From DAOUVR01 sp034430535 (GTDB lineage: Bacteria; Chloroflexota; Dehalococcoidia; E44-bin15): a stretch of DNA of 13,757 nucleotides. Position 1 is the first letter of the stretch, and every line of letters begins with the position of its first letter. Under the pieces are notes generated by a model. The model saw only the letters and a list, made by a program, of their open reading frames with translations, was not told the DNA's origin and did no database searches. Made by a program: the position numbers and the translations under genes. This document shows, in pieces, positions 1 to 8,057 of the stretch. The DNA lies in NCBI GenBank assembly GCA_964443325.1, contig CAYUCL010000047.1, positions 1-13,757 on the forward strand, read 5' to 3'.

Positions 1-674
1 CTATCCAAGTAGTGAATAAGATGCACCAGACCTGTGTTGGAACCACGGGCGACCTCTGAATCTATTTGTCTAGCCCATATTTCTCTTTGTTGACCACGGT
101 TCGCTTGGGAACGTCCAGAGAACGCAGCCATATCATGGCATACTAATAGGCAGATTCTATCTCTTTGGGTAAAAACGACCCTGTTCCGGCATGGTTTGCC
201 TTTAGTATAAAGATGCATTTCATCCCAACGTGGGTATGACTTCCACGCTCTCTTACATTCTTGAACCAACCGGTCCTCCCTTGAAATGAAATAAGCGTCT
301 TGAACATATCCGCCTTGACCATCGATGCCGAGAATAATATCAAAATGGCGCTTAGCAGGGATGGACTGAAATAAATGAGTAGCGTAGCTTTGTACTGCTT
401 CTGTAAAAGTCTGTATCTCCCTATCGCGAAATTCGAGAACTGCTTCACCGAAACCTCCAGGTGTAACGAGTAATTGTGCCTTGAATTCTTCAACAAACTT
501 GGTTGCCGCTGTTATGGCTTCGGCTGCTGCTTTGGCATTTAACGGCTCATGTGAGATTAGCCGCACTACGCGGGTGCCACTACTGTCCCTTCCCCACTCT
601 CCCAAATAAAAGACTTCGACCGAAATGGGGTCATTGCCTGTAACGGCCCTTCCCTTGGTGGTTTTTCTATGCAT
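1..674 (-). CDS. Unrecognised protein with weak nitrilase-like features, partial (runs off left edge)
   Basis: An open frame of 224 codons reads without a stop from ATG at 674 to the window edge, so the C-terminus is missing. An in-frame TGA two codons upstream fixes the start region, and a GAGAGGAG stretch lies about 18 bases upstream. I do not recognise the family with confidence. The order of motifs recalls the carbon-nitrogen hydrolase (nitrilase) fold: a beta strand LLVTPGGFGEAV (about residues 69-80), a lysine in HLYTKGKP (K158/K160), then VVFT followed by ICLLVCHD with Cys179. In true nitrilases a Glu directly follows the Pro of the first motif; here it is Gly, so the catalytic triad would be incomplete unless Glu77 replaces it. 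The gene diverges from the cluster starting at 875. The reading frame is certain; the function is a guess. Confidence 0.75.
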   Translation of the reverse strand, partial: MHRKTTKGRAVTGNDPISVEVFYLGEWGRDSSGTRVVRLISHEPLNAKAAAEAITAATKFVEEFKAQLLVTPGGFGEAVLEFRDREIQTFTEAVQSYATHLFQSIPAKRHFDIILGIDGQGGYVQDAYFISREDRLVQECKRAWKSYPRWDEMHLYTKGKPCRNRVVFTQRDRICLLVCHDMAAFSGRSQANRGQQREIWARQIDSEVARGSNTGLVHLIHYLD

Positions 675-828
675 CGATCACATAGCGTTGCTCTCCTCTC
701 TTAAACATTCTACACAGATGCTCTTTCGCTGGCAACAGAAAAAACCCAAGAGTGTACCAAATGCACTTTAAGCCATAATGTAAAATCGCTTGTTGGCATC
801 AGCTTCTCATTGCACAAGTCTTCTGGTG

Positions 829-834
829 TATAAT
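829..834 (+). promoter_or_regulatory. Possible -10 box for the three-gene cluster
   Basis: A perfect TATAAT lies 40 bases before the ATG at 875, inside the 200-base gap between two diverging genes. No good -35 box sits at the usual 17-base spacing: TTGCAC is only 13 bases away. This is a weak call. Confidence 0.3.
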
Positions 835-874
835 AAAGCTTATATTGACACTGTTTTCTTAGGGATTACACAAA

Positions 875-1471
875 ATGCCATTACCAACGCACTGGGCCAC
901 GCCAGAAGACTTCGCCACCCTCTTCCAATACTTCTGGCATAAGGATTTCCCTATAGACCAGCGGTCTACCGGTGCCAGGCGCACCGACTGGACTATTCAT
1001 ATCGGTGTAATCGTGCGGAGCATTGCTGATCTCATGGGCTTGGTTACGAGATTTGAAGCTGGAGGTAGAAAAGACGCAGTCTTGCGGGGCACTGAAGGTG
1101 ATGAAGTCGCAATTGAGTGGGAGTGGGAAGGTGTGTGGAAAGCCAATGAGTTGCAGAAGCTGAGGACTCATAAGTGCTGGAGCCCGACCAAAGACCCAAA
1201 CAAGCTACTCAAATATGCAGTACTTATTACCTATACGCATAGCCCCAATATTACAAAGGTCTGTGAGCACGTGAAAAATGAGTGGGAAGGGGCGCATTGG
1301 CCACTAATGCTTGTCTTGATTGACTTGGAGGAGTCCAAGGAGTACTACTCAGGCAAAGAATTCAAGGGACTACACATGTTCATATGCAATACTGGAGAAT
1401 GTACGAAGCTAAGGGAAACATCGGCTTTCCCTTGGGATGTTGAAGGTACTAAGTGGTATGCAAATATTTAG
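875..1471 (+). CDS. Hypothetical protein, possible PD-(D/E)XK nuclease-like fold
   Basis: 198 residues, not recognised as a named family. After a Trp/Phe-rich N-terminus, residues 38-85 show a helix followed by KDAVLRG (Asp67) and then an acidic strand VAIEWEWE (Glu81, Glu83, Glu85). An Asp followed about 14 residues later by an E-x-E strand is the spacing of the PD-(D/E)XK nuclease core, with the usual Lys absent or moved. A later strand YAVLITY (about residues 113-119) and LMLVLIDL (about 144-151) would continue an alpha/beta core. No signal peptide or membrane segment is seen. The ribosome binding site is weak (GGGA). The next gene starts only 16 bases after the stop, so the two are probably co-transcribed. 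The coding call is sound; the nuclease idea is inference and could be wrong. Confidence 0.75.
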   Translation: MPLPTHWATPEDFATLFQYFWHKDFPIDQRSTGARRTDWTIHIGVIVRSIADLMGLVTRFEAGGRKDAVLRGTEGDEVAIEWEWEGVWKANELQKLRTHKCWSPTKDPNKLLKYAVLITYTHSPNITKVCEHVKNEWEGAHWPLMLVLIDLEESKEYYSGKEFKGLHMFICNTGECTKLRETSAFPWDVEGTKWYANI

Positions 1472-1487
1472 TATTACTTCATAAATA

Positions 1488-2078
1488 ATGCTAAGTGAAA
1501 TGGAAGAGAGAATAGATAAAGCCAAAAATATTCTGCGTAAACTTGATGCGCAGACATTGCAGCGAAGGGCTGAAAGGCAATCCAATCTTCCAATAACAAC
1601 TTACCGTGGGAATATACCAAGTAGGGTATTCCATCTTCTTTCGGAAGCTGATTCCTGTTTTGTAAATGGAGAGTACAATGGCTGTGTCGCAGTACTTGCT
1701 ACAGCTGTTGAATATTCATTAAAGAAGCTAATCAATAGTAAAAGTAAATCAGAATTAAAAACCTTGATTGAACAAGCGAAAGATCAAGGTATCATTGATG
1801 AGCAAGCCGCTGAAGTACTAGATATGCTCAGGAAATATCGCAACAATGTTTTGCATAGCGACTTATCCAAACTAGCAGCGGGTATTATCTTAAAACGGCA
1901 AAAGGCAGCTGTAACAGAGAAGGGCGTGGTGCCATTATCAGAGTGGGAAGAAATTATGCCAAAGGGTGAAACAATGAAAGATGCTTCTAGCTCACTTCAT
2001 GCTGAAGCAGTTGTGGAGAAATTAATTTGTAATACTAGTAGTATAATGTGCAAATTCTATGGAGGGATACTTGAGTAA
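1488..2078 (+). CDS. HEPN/DUF4145-like protein
   Basis: 196 residues, mostly helical. Residues 42-82 form a helical pair of the sort seen in HEPN and DUF4145 proteins (SRVFHLLSEAD, then GCVAVLATAVEYSLKKL), and residues 109-125 hold EVLDMLRKYRNNVLHSD. Arg118 to His123 gives R-x4-H, the HEPN catalytic motif of many ribonucleases in toxin-antitoxin, CRISPR-associated and restriction-linked systems. The charged N-terminus (residues 4-31) may be a coiled coil. ATG at 1488 is the first start; ATG at 1500 is an alternative, and neither has a clear Shine-Dalgarno sequence. It follows the gene at 875 by 16 bases. DUF4145 proteins are often HEPN-like, but not all are active nucleases, so RNase activity is an inference. 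Confidence 0.8.
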   Translation: MLSEMEERIDKAKNILRKLDAQTLQRRAERQSNLPITTYRGNIPSRVFHLLSEADSCFVNGEYNGCVAVLATAVEYSLKKLINSKSKSELKTLIEQAKDQGIIDEQAAEVLDMLRKYRNNVLHSDLSKLAAGIILKRQKAAVTEKGVVPLSEWEEIMPKGETMKDASSSLHAEAVVEKLICNTSSIMCKFYGGILE

Positions 2079-2247
2079 AGCTATTGAGACTTAGCATAGG
2101 CGTCCTATATAGTTGTAGTATTATGGGTGAAGTATTTGCTTCGTTGAAATAGCCCTTATGCGCTGCACAAAACATCGAAATTTGTGTTACTTGCTAGCAA
2201 ACAGGTTAGAATAGGCAGAGGTTTCGACAATTTGAAACGGGGGCAAA

Positions 2248-2799
2248 ATGCCGGTAAGCATAGATAATGTCGATCCATGGTGGCATGAAAAGATGTTGAT
2301 GATTCTTATACTCAACATGGGTCCGATGCGCAAACGCCAACTATTCGACAGACTCACTAGCGAACAGAAGAAGAGAAAAGTACTTGGTGAAGAAGGGCAG
2401 ACACATTCTAGGCGCAATTATGCCCGTTGGGTACGAATACGTGAAGACCAACAGGTAATCGTTGAACATGAAGGCACGCTGGAGTTGACCAAGATTGGGG
2501 CATGGATAGTAAAGTCTAGATTGGCCACCTTTTTCGACCGGGATGACTTCATTAACCTTGTTTGCGATAATTGCGCCAAGCCCGGAGATTTGGTTCTCCT
2601 TAAACCTTTGCGGGGTATCTCGGAGATGAACGCAAAGGGAAGATTATTCATGGACTTACAGTGCCCAAGATGTCACAACTACATCAGTAGAATGCCGATC
2701 AGCGAGGTTCTTTCTGAGGAAAAGTTTATCCAGTTCTATAACAAAGCCCTGAGAGAACTATATGGAATCATCAAGGGGCAGTTGGTGCCAGTTAAGTAG
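2248..2799 (+). CDS. Winged-helix and zinc-ribbon protein, putative regulator
   Basis: 183 residues. Residues 14-90 look like a winged helix: a helix EKMLMILILNMG, a second helix RKRQLFDRL, a long basic stretch with ARWVRIR, then the wing strands LELTKIGAWIV. The C-terminal part contains C106-x2-C109 and, 30 residues later, C139-x2-C142, which is a four-cysteine zinc ribbon. This pairing suggests nucleic acid binding. The start is supported by a purine-rich GGGGG seven bases before ATG. A gap of about 170 bases separates it from the HEPN-like gene, so it may have its own promoter or share the upstream transcript. A terminator-like hairpin lies at 2978-3010. It could be a regulator or a partner of the two preceding genes. 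I know no exact family match. Confidence 0.75.
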   Translation: MPVSIDNVDPWWHEKMLMILILNMGPMRKRQLFDRLTSEQKKRKVLGEEGQTHSRRNYARWVRIREDQQVIVEHEGTLELTKIGAWIVKSRLATFFDRDDFINLVCDNCAKPGDLVLLKPLRGISEMNAKGRLFMDLQCPRCHNYISRMPISEVLSEEKFIQFYNKALRELYGIIKGQLVPVK

Positions 2800-2977
2800 G
2801 CTGTCCACCGCTCTTTTCCATTAATCACTAGAACTGCCAACATATGTCATTCCTGCGGAACTGCACTTTTCATCGGATTGTTACTTTAATATTAGCCAAA
2901 TCGTGCAGTGAGGTAGTATTTTGCCAACAGATGTTGCCTGTCTCAGAAAAGGTAATAACGAATAACTGATAAATGTC

Positions 2978-3010
2978 AGGTGCGTATCCTGTAGAGCACC
3001 TTTTGTCTTT
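2978..3010 (+). terminator. Rho-independent terminator candidate
   Basis: AGGTGC (2978-2983) pairs perfectly with GCACCT (2996-3001) across a 12-base loop and is followed by TTTGTCTTTT. It lies about 180 bases after the stop of the winged-helix gene and would end the plus-strand cluster. The stem is short (6 bp) and the loop is large, so the call is moderate. Confidence 0.45.
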
Positions 3011-3063
3011 TACCTACAGCATCTTCTCCGCCTCGGCGGCAATCAGAGCACAACTGTCACCCG

Positions 3064-3219
3064 CTACCTGGCCTCCAGGCGTTTCACCATGGTGGTGAGG
3101 AGGCGGAGCACCCTGTCGTATTCGTCGCAGGCGTCTTCAAACCGCTCCTGGTGCATAATGACGCCGGCCCCACCAGAGGTGGCAATACCGAGAACCGGTC
3201 GGACTCGAAAGGGTTTCAT
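3064..3219 (-). CDS. Small ORF, 51 residues, unknown (possibly a gene remnant)
   Basis: ATG at 3219 to TAG at 3064. The frame is also open upstream of ATG for about 11 codons. The predicted peptide starts MKPFRVRPVLGIATSGGAG and ends in an amphipathic, charged helix (about residues 23-51: HQERFEDACDEYDRVLRLL followed by a basic tail). Codon use looks GC-rich and unlike the AT-rich flanking non-coding DNA, which is the main reason for suspecting real or formerly real coding sequence. There is no clear Shine-Dalgarno sequence. It could be a tiny gene or the tail of a larger decayed one. The rest of 2800-3280 holds the terminator and nothing else I can identify. Confidence 0.35.
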   Translation of the reverse strand: MKPFRVRPVLGIATSGGAGVIMHQERFEDACDEYDRVLRLLTTMVKRLEAR

Positions 3220-3281
3220 TATACCGGCTGGAGTCTTTTCAATAACCTTCCAGTGGCTTCCTTAGAGTTGTAGTTTAGGAA

Positions 3282-4181
3282 TTAAGGCGTTTGTAGCATC
3301 AAGTCTAAACCACACTGTTCGGCATGTTCTTTGATAGTATAGGTAGTCGGTTCAGGCGGTAATTGTATATTAATATCCGTTTGTTCTGTTTGCTCTCGCA
3401 GCCCAGAAAGCCAAAAGATTTCCTCACCCTCATGAAGTTTACTTAGAACAGCTTTAATTTCATCAACACCTACCACATGGATTTGCACCCATCCAGATTC
3501 AGAGATAAAATCCTCGTTAGAAATTATCTCCTCCAGCGTTTTGTTGCGGTCGGTGCCTGTAATCAAGGTGAAGTGCCATTGGCTATCTTCTGACCACGAA
3601 TACAATTCGTATCCTTTCATAGAATGTGGTAACTCATCTACTGCCGTTATTGACAGCTTGGTGATTAGCTTGCCAGCTTGCTCTAGTGATCTTATTACTT
3701 CTGGATTATTTCTGGGGTCTTCACCTCCATAGAAAGATGAAGAGGGATAACCAAGCTCGAGGTTGATAACGTGCGGCTCCTCGAAGCTGAGTGGCTTCAA
3801 TATGGTGACGCCGTCAAATGCTATAGATGAAATCGGGGTCCAGAAGGCCCCAAAGTAGATGAGTTTCCTGTCTACACAAACTATAAACGACTTGCCTTCA
3901 ACCGGGACTTCCAGTTTGGAAATACGGTCAAAAGCGCTTGCAGTAAGTTTTAGCTCATGTGTTTGAGCATTATATGTGATGATATCATTCATTGCGATAA
4001 TGGGCTGTTCTGCGATGTCAACGTGGCTTAAGGCTGGCATCTGTGCAGGGGGAATATCTCCTTTGGTCAAGTAAATGGCAAATCCTTCATGGTCCGAGGC
4101 AGAACAACCTCTTGATGTGATAAGAACGCAGATTATGACAGCCGTGATTATTACAGCAATATGGCCTAAATACTTTTTCAC
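3282..4181 (-). CDS. Exported or lipoprotein-like hypothetical protein
   Basis: About 299 residues when started at GTG 4181, which follows GAGGG by about ten bases. The frame remains open to 4265, but the extra 28 residues look unlike protein. From the GTG start the N-terminus is a classic export signal: MKKYLGH, then a hydrophobic run (about residues 8-22), then RGC with Cys26, a poor lipobox. After the signal comes GFAIYLT and, further on, VCVDRKLIYFGAFWTPISS. I associate this arrangement with uncharacterised secreted proteins of Chloroflexota and some archaea, but that is from memory and unchecked. No catalytic motif is visible. It is probably anchored outside the membrane. It stands alone, antisense to its neighbours on both sides apart from the small ORF at 3064. 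Confidence 0.75.
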   Translation of the reverse strand: MKKYLGHIAVIITAVIICVLITSRGCSASDHEGFAIYLTKGDIPPAQMPALSHVDIAEQPIIAMNDIITYNAQTHELKLTASAFDRISKLEVPVEGKSFIVCVDRKLIYFGAFWTPISSIAFDGVTILKPLSFEEPHVINLELGYPSSSFYGGEDPRNNPEVIRSLEQAGKLITKLSITAVDELPHSMKGYELYSWSEDSQWHFTLITGTDRNKTLEEIISNEDFISESGWVQIHVVGVDEIKAVLSKLHEGEEIFWLSGLREQTEQTDINIQLPPEPTTYTIKEHAEQCGLDLMLQTP

Positions 4182-4487
4182 TAGGTCTGATTCCCTCTTA
4201 TTATACAACGCAACAAGAAGCCTCGGGTTATCATGCCACACAACGTCGGAACTAACTAACCACAATCAAACCTGAATGAAGGTTCGGTCCGGTCACTGGC
4301 TATTTACGCGCTTTCTGTTGCGGGATTCAGGTGATATCAGGTAGAGCATTATCGTTATTAACGGGCAACTGGTTCAAGTTGTCAATACCTGGTTCTGACT
4401 CTACCAGTGTCACAGTATTCGGCTGCAACATACGATGTTGTAAGCCCTGCTCGCTGCTTGTAAAAGCCTTCACATGCTTCTCACTGA
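4182..4487. other. Stretch with no convincing gene
   Basis: No convincing gene lies between the exported-protein start and the promoter of the serine hydrolase. On the minus strand a 57-codon frame (4327-4500, GTG start) is open, and its product is Gln/Asn-rich and unrecognised. On the plus strand a 60-codon frame (4331-4513) is open, with no ribosome binding site. Neither is supported. Confidence 0.4.
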
Positions 4488-4516
4488 TTGAACGAACCAC
4501 ACCATTGTGCTAGCAT
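4488..4516 (+). promoter_or_regulatory. Possible sigma70-type promoter for the serine hydrolase
   Basis: TTGAAC (4488-4493), a 17-base spacer, then TAGCAT (4511-4516). Each box matches four of six consensus bases. It lies 55 bases before the preferred start at 4572. Confidence 0.3.
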
Positions 4517-4571
4517 ACGTCGGAGGGGTTAGATACGCCTTTTATCAATGAGGAATGAAAGGAGTCTGGCT

Positions 4572-5708
4572 ATGGATGGAGGGTTCATTGGCAATCCCGG
4601 GGACGTGGGAGTAGATAGAAGCGGGCTGGAGCGGGTGGTAAGGTTACTCGAGGAGCAACGTGAGCGAGGCCTGCACGATGGAGCTCAACTCTTCGTGGCA
4701 CGCAAGGGTCAACCGTTGCTCGATGTGGCCATCGGCGAGGCAGAACCCGGTGTGCCCCTGCGTACGGATTCGGTGATGCTCTGGTTTTCAGCCACCAAGC
4801 CGCTAACGGCGGTTGCCATCGCTCAGCAAATGGAGCGCGGCAAGCTGAAACTGGAGGGCCGTGTACAGAGTCATATCCCGGAGTTCACTAGGGGCAAAGA
4901 AGCCGCTACGATCAGTCACGTCCTGACACACACCGCGGGCTTCCCGATGCTCACCTTTCCCTTTCTACGCTACGGTTGGGAAGAGACGATCCACAGCATC
5001 TGCGAGGAGCCAGCCGAATGGGAGCCGGGTACCGCAGCAGGCTATCACGCTCTCTCCGGGTGGTCTATCCTCGGCGAGATTGTGCGGCTGCTGGACGGCC
5101 GACCTATCGAGCTATATCTAGACGAAGAGATATTCAAGCCTTTGGGAATGAACGATAGCAGTGTGGGCCTCAGCGAGGCCCGAATCGCTGAGCTGGGCAA
5201 CCGCTTGTCCCGCGTTTCCGCAAAGGCCAATGAGGAGGAGTCGACCATCCTTGAAGCCTGGAATGACCCGAGAGCACGCCGCCGCATCCTCCCCGGCGGC
5301 AACGGCTACGGCCCAGCCCACGATCTGGGGAGATTTTACCTGGCACTTTGGAACAGCGGCGAGTGGGATGGAACTCGCATCCTGGACAAGGAAACCGTGG
5401 AGCTGTTCACCGCCGTGCATCGCAGTGGCATGGTGGACCGAACGTTCAGCGCAGGCCTGGCAATGGAAGTGGCTCCTCCCTGGGGCCTGGGCTTTGTCAA
5501 AGGCACCGATGAGCCGATCATCCATCAGTTTGGCAGCCGGTGTACCGCTGCCGCCTACGGTCACTCGGGTGCTCGCACCTCCGTTGCCTTCGTCGAGCCC
5601 GCTCGCGACCTGGTGGTGGCCGTCGTCACCAACGGCGCGCCTACAGATGTCGACAATGCCCGGCGCTTATGCGACGTTTCCGATGCTATCCATAGCGCAT
5701 GCCACTGA
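4572..5708 (+). CDS. Serine hydrolase of the class C beta-lactamase / esterase family
   Basis: 378 residues from ATG 4572, which has AGGAG seven bases upstream; an earlier in-frame ATG at 4548 lacks one. The family covers class C beta-lactamases, D-aminopeptidases and EstB-type esterases. The nucleophile motif S-x-x-K is at S73-A-T-K76, the Tyr motif is Y158-H-A (Y-x-N or Y-A-S in relatives), and the third motif is H331-S-G. Other family marks are the LTHTAGF stretch (about residues 118-124) and the EEIFKPLGM helix. There is no signal peptide, so the protein is probably cytoplasmic, which fits esterase or lactone/amide hydrolase activity better than antibiotic resistance. The next plus-strand gene, 160 bases downstream, is an acyl-CoA ligase that could use an acid released by this enzyme (inference). 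The gene is visibly more GC-rich than DNA left of it. Confidence 0.92.
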   Translation: MDGGFIGNPGDVGVDRSGLERVVRLLEEQRERGLHDGAQLFVARKGQPLLDVAIGEAEPGVPLRTDSVMLWFSATKPLTAVAIAQQMERGKLKLEGRVQSHIPEFTRGKEAATISHVLTHTAGFPMLTFPFLRYGWEETIHSICEEPAEWEPGTAAGYHALSGWSILGEIVRLLDGRPIELYLDEEIFKPLGMNDSSVGLSEARIAELGNRLSRVSAKANEEESTILEAWNDPRARRRILPGGNGYGPAHDLGRFYLALWNSGEWDGTRILDKETVELFTAVHRSGMVDRTFSAGLAMEVAPPWGLGFVKGTDEPIIHQFGSRCTAAAYGHSGARTSVAFVEPARDLVVAVVTNGAPTDVDNARRLCDVSDAIHSACH

Positions 5709-5870
5709 CGCCAACGCATTGTGCGTGACTAGCAACGTTGTCACATTTCTATGTTTCACAATTGTTCTGTCTACCCCTCAGGTGAGACTGCCCAGGATGC
5801 TCCATGGGAAGCAAGAGTGGCCTTTGGCATAGCTAGTATCTGTTCGAGGAGGCAGATTCCCAGATGAAAG

Positions 5871-7610
5871 GTGGTAAGTAACGTGGACGCTAAAACCTAT
5901 CCCGAGTTCAGCATACGCTATCCACTACTTCTTACAACCTTGATGAATAGGCCAGTAAGCCTTAAGCCGGACGAGACAGGCATCGTCTACAGAAACCCAG
6001 ACACCGGCCAGTACTTCAGGTTTACTTGGCGGCAATGGTACGAGCGCACCTGCCGCCTTGCAAACTTCTTGAAAGCCCTAGGCGTGCAGCCTGGACGTCC
6101 TGGCAAGCCAGGCGACAGAGTGGCTACAATGGCTCTCAATCACCACCGGCATCTAGAGCTTTATTATGCGGTCTCTTGTACAGGCGCAGTGCTTCATCCA
6201 GTCAACATGAGGCTTTCTCTGGATCACATAGCACATACGATCAAACATGCTGAAGATAAGGTCATATTCTTCGACGATTCTGCTCTGTCCGTACTCGAAA
6301 GGATATTGGATAGGATAGCACCTCCCGTAGAGAAGTTCGTGTATATGTCAGACGGGGCAGATGAACCGGGCACGAAGATCAAGCCTGTGAACGAATATGA
6401 GATGCTTCTGAGGGAGCAACCGTCGGAGTTTGAATGGGAGCATCTCAATGAGGATACCTTTGCTACCCTCTGTTACACCACCGGCACCACGGGTGAGCCG
6501 AAAGGAGCCATGTTCACTCACAGACAGCTCTACCTGTTGATATTGCACCAAATGGCCCACTCCAGCTTTGATGCGACTCCCGCGGTCTTGCCCCTTGGTG
6601 AATCTTCCGCAATCATGGTCAACGTACCTCTATTCCACGTCCACGGCTGGGGAGTACCCTACTCCAGTGTCTTTGGAGCGAGCAAGATAGTGCTGCCAGG
6701 TAGATTCACTCCTCAAGGCTTCTGCGAGCTGGTTGAAACCGAGAAGGTAACCAATACTAACCTTGTGCCAACTATGTTAGCCATGCTGGTCGAATTTCCC
6801 GACCTGAAAAAATATGACCTGAGCAGCCTGGTGAATATCAGCGTCGGTGGTGGTGCCCTGCCATTGGGCTTGAAGACCAAAGCGGAGCAGATGATCCCGG
6901 GATTCACCGCTACATCAGCGTATGGCATGACTGAGACTGCTCCATCGACAGTCCGCTCTTTTATTAAGCGTTCCCTCAGGGACCTGCCAAAGGAGAAAAT
7001 GGACGAGTATACGGTCAAGACCGGGTTGCCCCTTCCGGGTCTCAGGGTTGAAGTTGTCGATGAGGAGAACAAGCCGGTACTACACGATAATGAGACGATC
7101 GGAGAGATAGTGATTAGAGGGCCCTGGGTGATGGAGGAGTACTATCGAGACCCGGAAAGGACAGCTACAGTGTGGCGGGACGGATGGTTCCATACAGGGG
7201 ATGTGGCCAGGGTAGATAAAGAGGGCTATATAACAATCATGGACCGCGTGACGGACATGATACGAAGCGGTGCAGAGATGGTTCCCACCGTGCTGCTGGA
7301 GAATTTGACGGCGACGGCCGACTGTGTTCTGGAGGCAACCTACGTAGGTGTTCCAGACCCCGTTTGGGGAGAGAGGCCTCTAGGCATCATAAAGCTCGTG
7401 CCCGGCGCTACCGAACGCGAAGAAGACATATGCAAGTTCCTTCAGTCTCAGGGCGTGGAAAAAGGCAGGATAACCAAATGGATGCTTCCCGATTTCATAC
7501 TGATCACCGACGACATACCCAAGACCAGCGTGGGGAAATACGACAAGATAGCGATCAAGAAGAGGCTGGACGAGTTCTTGGCGAAGGCCAGAAGAGTTCG
7601 TGAGCTGTGA
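5871..7610 (+). CDS. AMP-forming acyl-CoA synthetase (medium/long-chain fatty acid-CoA ligase family)
   Basis: 579 residues from GTG 5871. GTG at 5883 is equally possible because AAAGGTGG lies eight bases before it. The enzyme activates a carboxylic acid with ATP to an acyl-adenylate and passes it to CoA. All core motifs of the ANL superfamily are present: YTTGTTGEPKG (about residues 202-212, phosphate loop), AYGMTET (350-356), WFHTGD with Asp444, the hinge region after GYITIMDRVTDMI, and the C-terminal catalytic lysine in PKTSVGK (Lys556). Length is normal. The segment after the hinge reads SGAEMVPTVLLEN, where many relatives have GGENI-P-EIE, so the hinge side is slightly divergent. It resembles AlkK-type medium-chain ligases, but substrate cannot be assigned. 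A short membrane ORF overlaps the stop. Confidence 0.93.
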   Translation: MVSNVDAKTYPEFSIRYPLLLTTLMNRPVSLKPDETGIVYRNPDTGQYFRFTWRQWYERTCRLANFLKALGVQPGRPGKPGDRVATMALNHHRHLELYYAVSCTGAVLHPVNMRLSLDHIAHTIKHAEDKVIFFDDSALSVLERILDRIAPPVEKFVYMSDGADEPGTKIKPVNEYEMLLREQPSEFEWEHLNEDTFATLCYTTGTTGEPKGAMFTHRQLYLLILHQMAHSSFDATPAVLPLGESSAIMVNVPLFHVHGWGVPYSSVFGASKIVLPGRFTPQGFCELVETEKVTNTNLVPTMLAMLVEFPDLKKYDLSSLVNISVGGGALPLGLKTKAEQMIPGFTATSAYGMTETAPSTVRSFIKRSLRDLPKEKMDEYTVKTGLPLPGLRVEVVDEENKPVLHDNETIGEIVIRGPWVMEEYYRDPERTATVWRDGWFHTGDVARVDKEGYITIMDRVTDMIRSGAEMVPTVLLENLTATADCVLEATYVGVPDPVWGERPLGIIKLVPGATEREEDICKFLQSQGVEKGRITKWMLPDFILITDDIPKTSVGKYDKIAIKKRLDEFLAKARRVREL

Positions 7611-7777
7611 AACACCAGCATTCCCTTGATGCTATACTGGGCCTTTTCTGGATAGGATTCGGTGTCGTGCTCCATGCCCGGCAGATCATCTTTCAGTTGG
7701 CTGAGGTGGCGGTCACCAGAGACCTATTTGCTGCCATTCTCGAGCGGATAACCCGGTTACGCCTGGCATCTGGCTGA
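7607..7777 (+). CDS. Short ORF with one membrane segment
   Basis: 56 codons from GTG 7607, overlapping the stop of the acyl-CoA ligase by four bases (GTGA), a typical translational-coupling layout. The peptide has a hydrophobic stretch LDAILGLFWIGFGVVL (about residues 7-22) followed by an amphipathic, charged tail. One membrane helix with a cytosolic tail would fit; a remnant of a small transporter subunit (TctB-like N-termini look similar) is another reading. There is no separate ribosome binding site beyond the coupling. The rest of the gap to 8007 contains no identifiable gene. Confidence 0.35.
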   Translation: MKHQHSLDAILGLFWIGFGVVLHARQIIFQLAEVAVTRDLFAAILERITRLRLASG

Positions 7778-8007
7778 GCACACCTGAGGGCAAGCAGGCA
7801 GTTAAGTGAAAAAGATAGGGAAAGTATCGCCTCCTTTCGGGTGGAGAGCTTGGTCGGCGCTGATAGATTTGTGATTCTGAGTGCTGAAGTACATGGCTAG
7901 CATGTCGAGGATTACTACAGGGCTCCGAGATGTAGATTGCCAATCAGGTGACATGGATACTATCATTGGTGACAAGAGCAATGAGGGTTAGGATGCCTCA
8001 TTGTGAA

Positions 8008-8036
8008 TTGCAATGGGAAATCCCCGTTTAAATAAT
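8008..8036 (+). promoter_or_regulatory. Likely sigma70-type promoter for the M24 gene
   Basis: TTGCAA (8008-8013), a 17-base spacer, then AATAAT (8031-8036, five of six consensus bases). It lies 21 bases before the ATG at 8058, so the leader would be short and mainly the strong AAAGGAGG ribosome binding site. Confidence 0.4.
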
Positions 8037-8057
8037 ATTCCCTGAAAGGAGGAAGAT

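Noticed and set aside
143..496. 117-codon minus-strand ORF
   Set aside because: It lies in a different frame inside the longer, cleaner 1-674 gene, and its product looks random.
4331..4513. 60-codon plus-strand ORF before the serine hydrolase
   Set aside because: It has no ribosome binding site and no recognisable sequence, and it overlaps the likely promoter.
5161..5832. 223-codon plus-strand ORF over the serine hydrolase
   Set aside because: It is a frame shadow of the hydrolase, which carries all family motifs; the product is Pro/Ser/Ala/Trp-rich noise from GC-rich codons.
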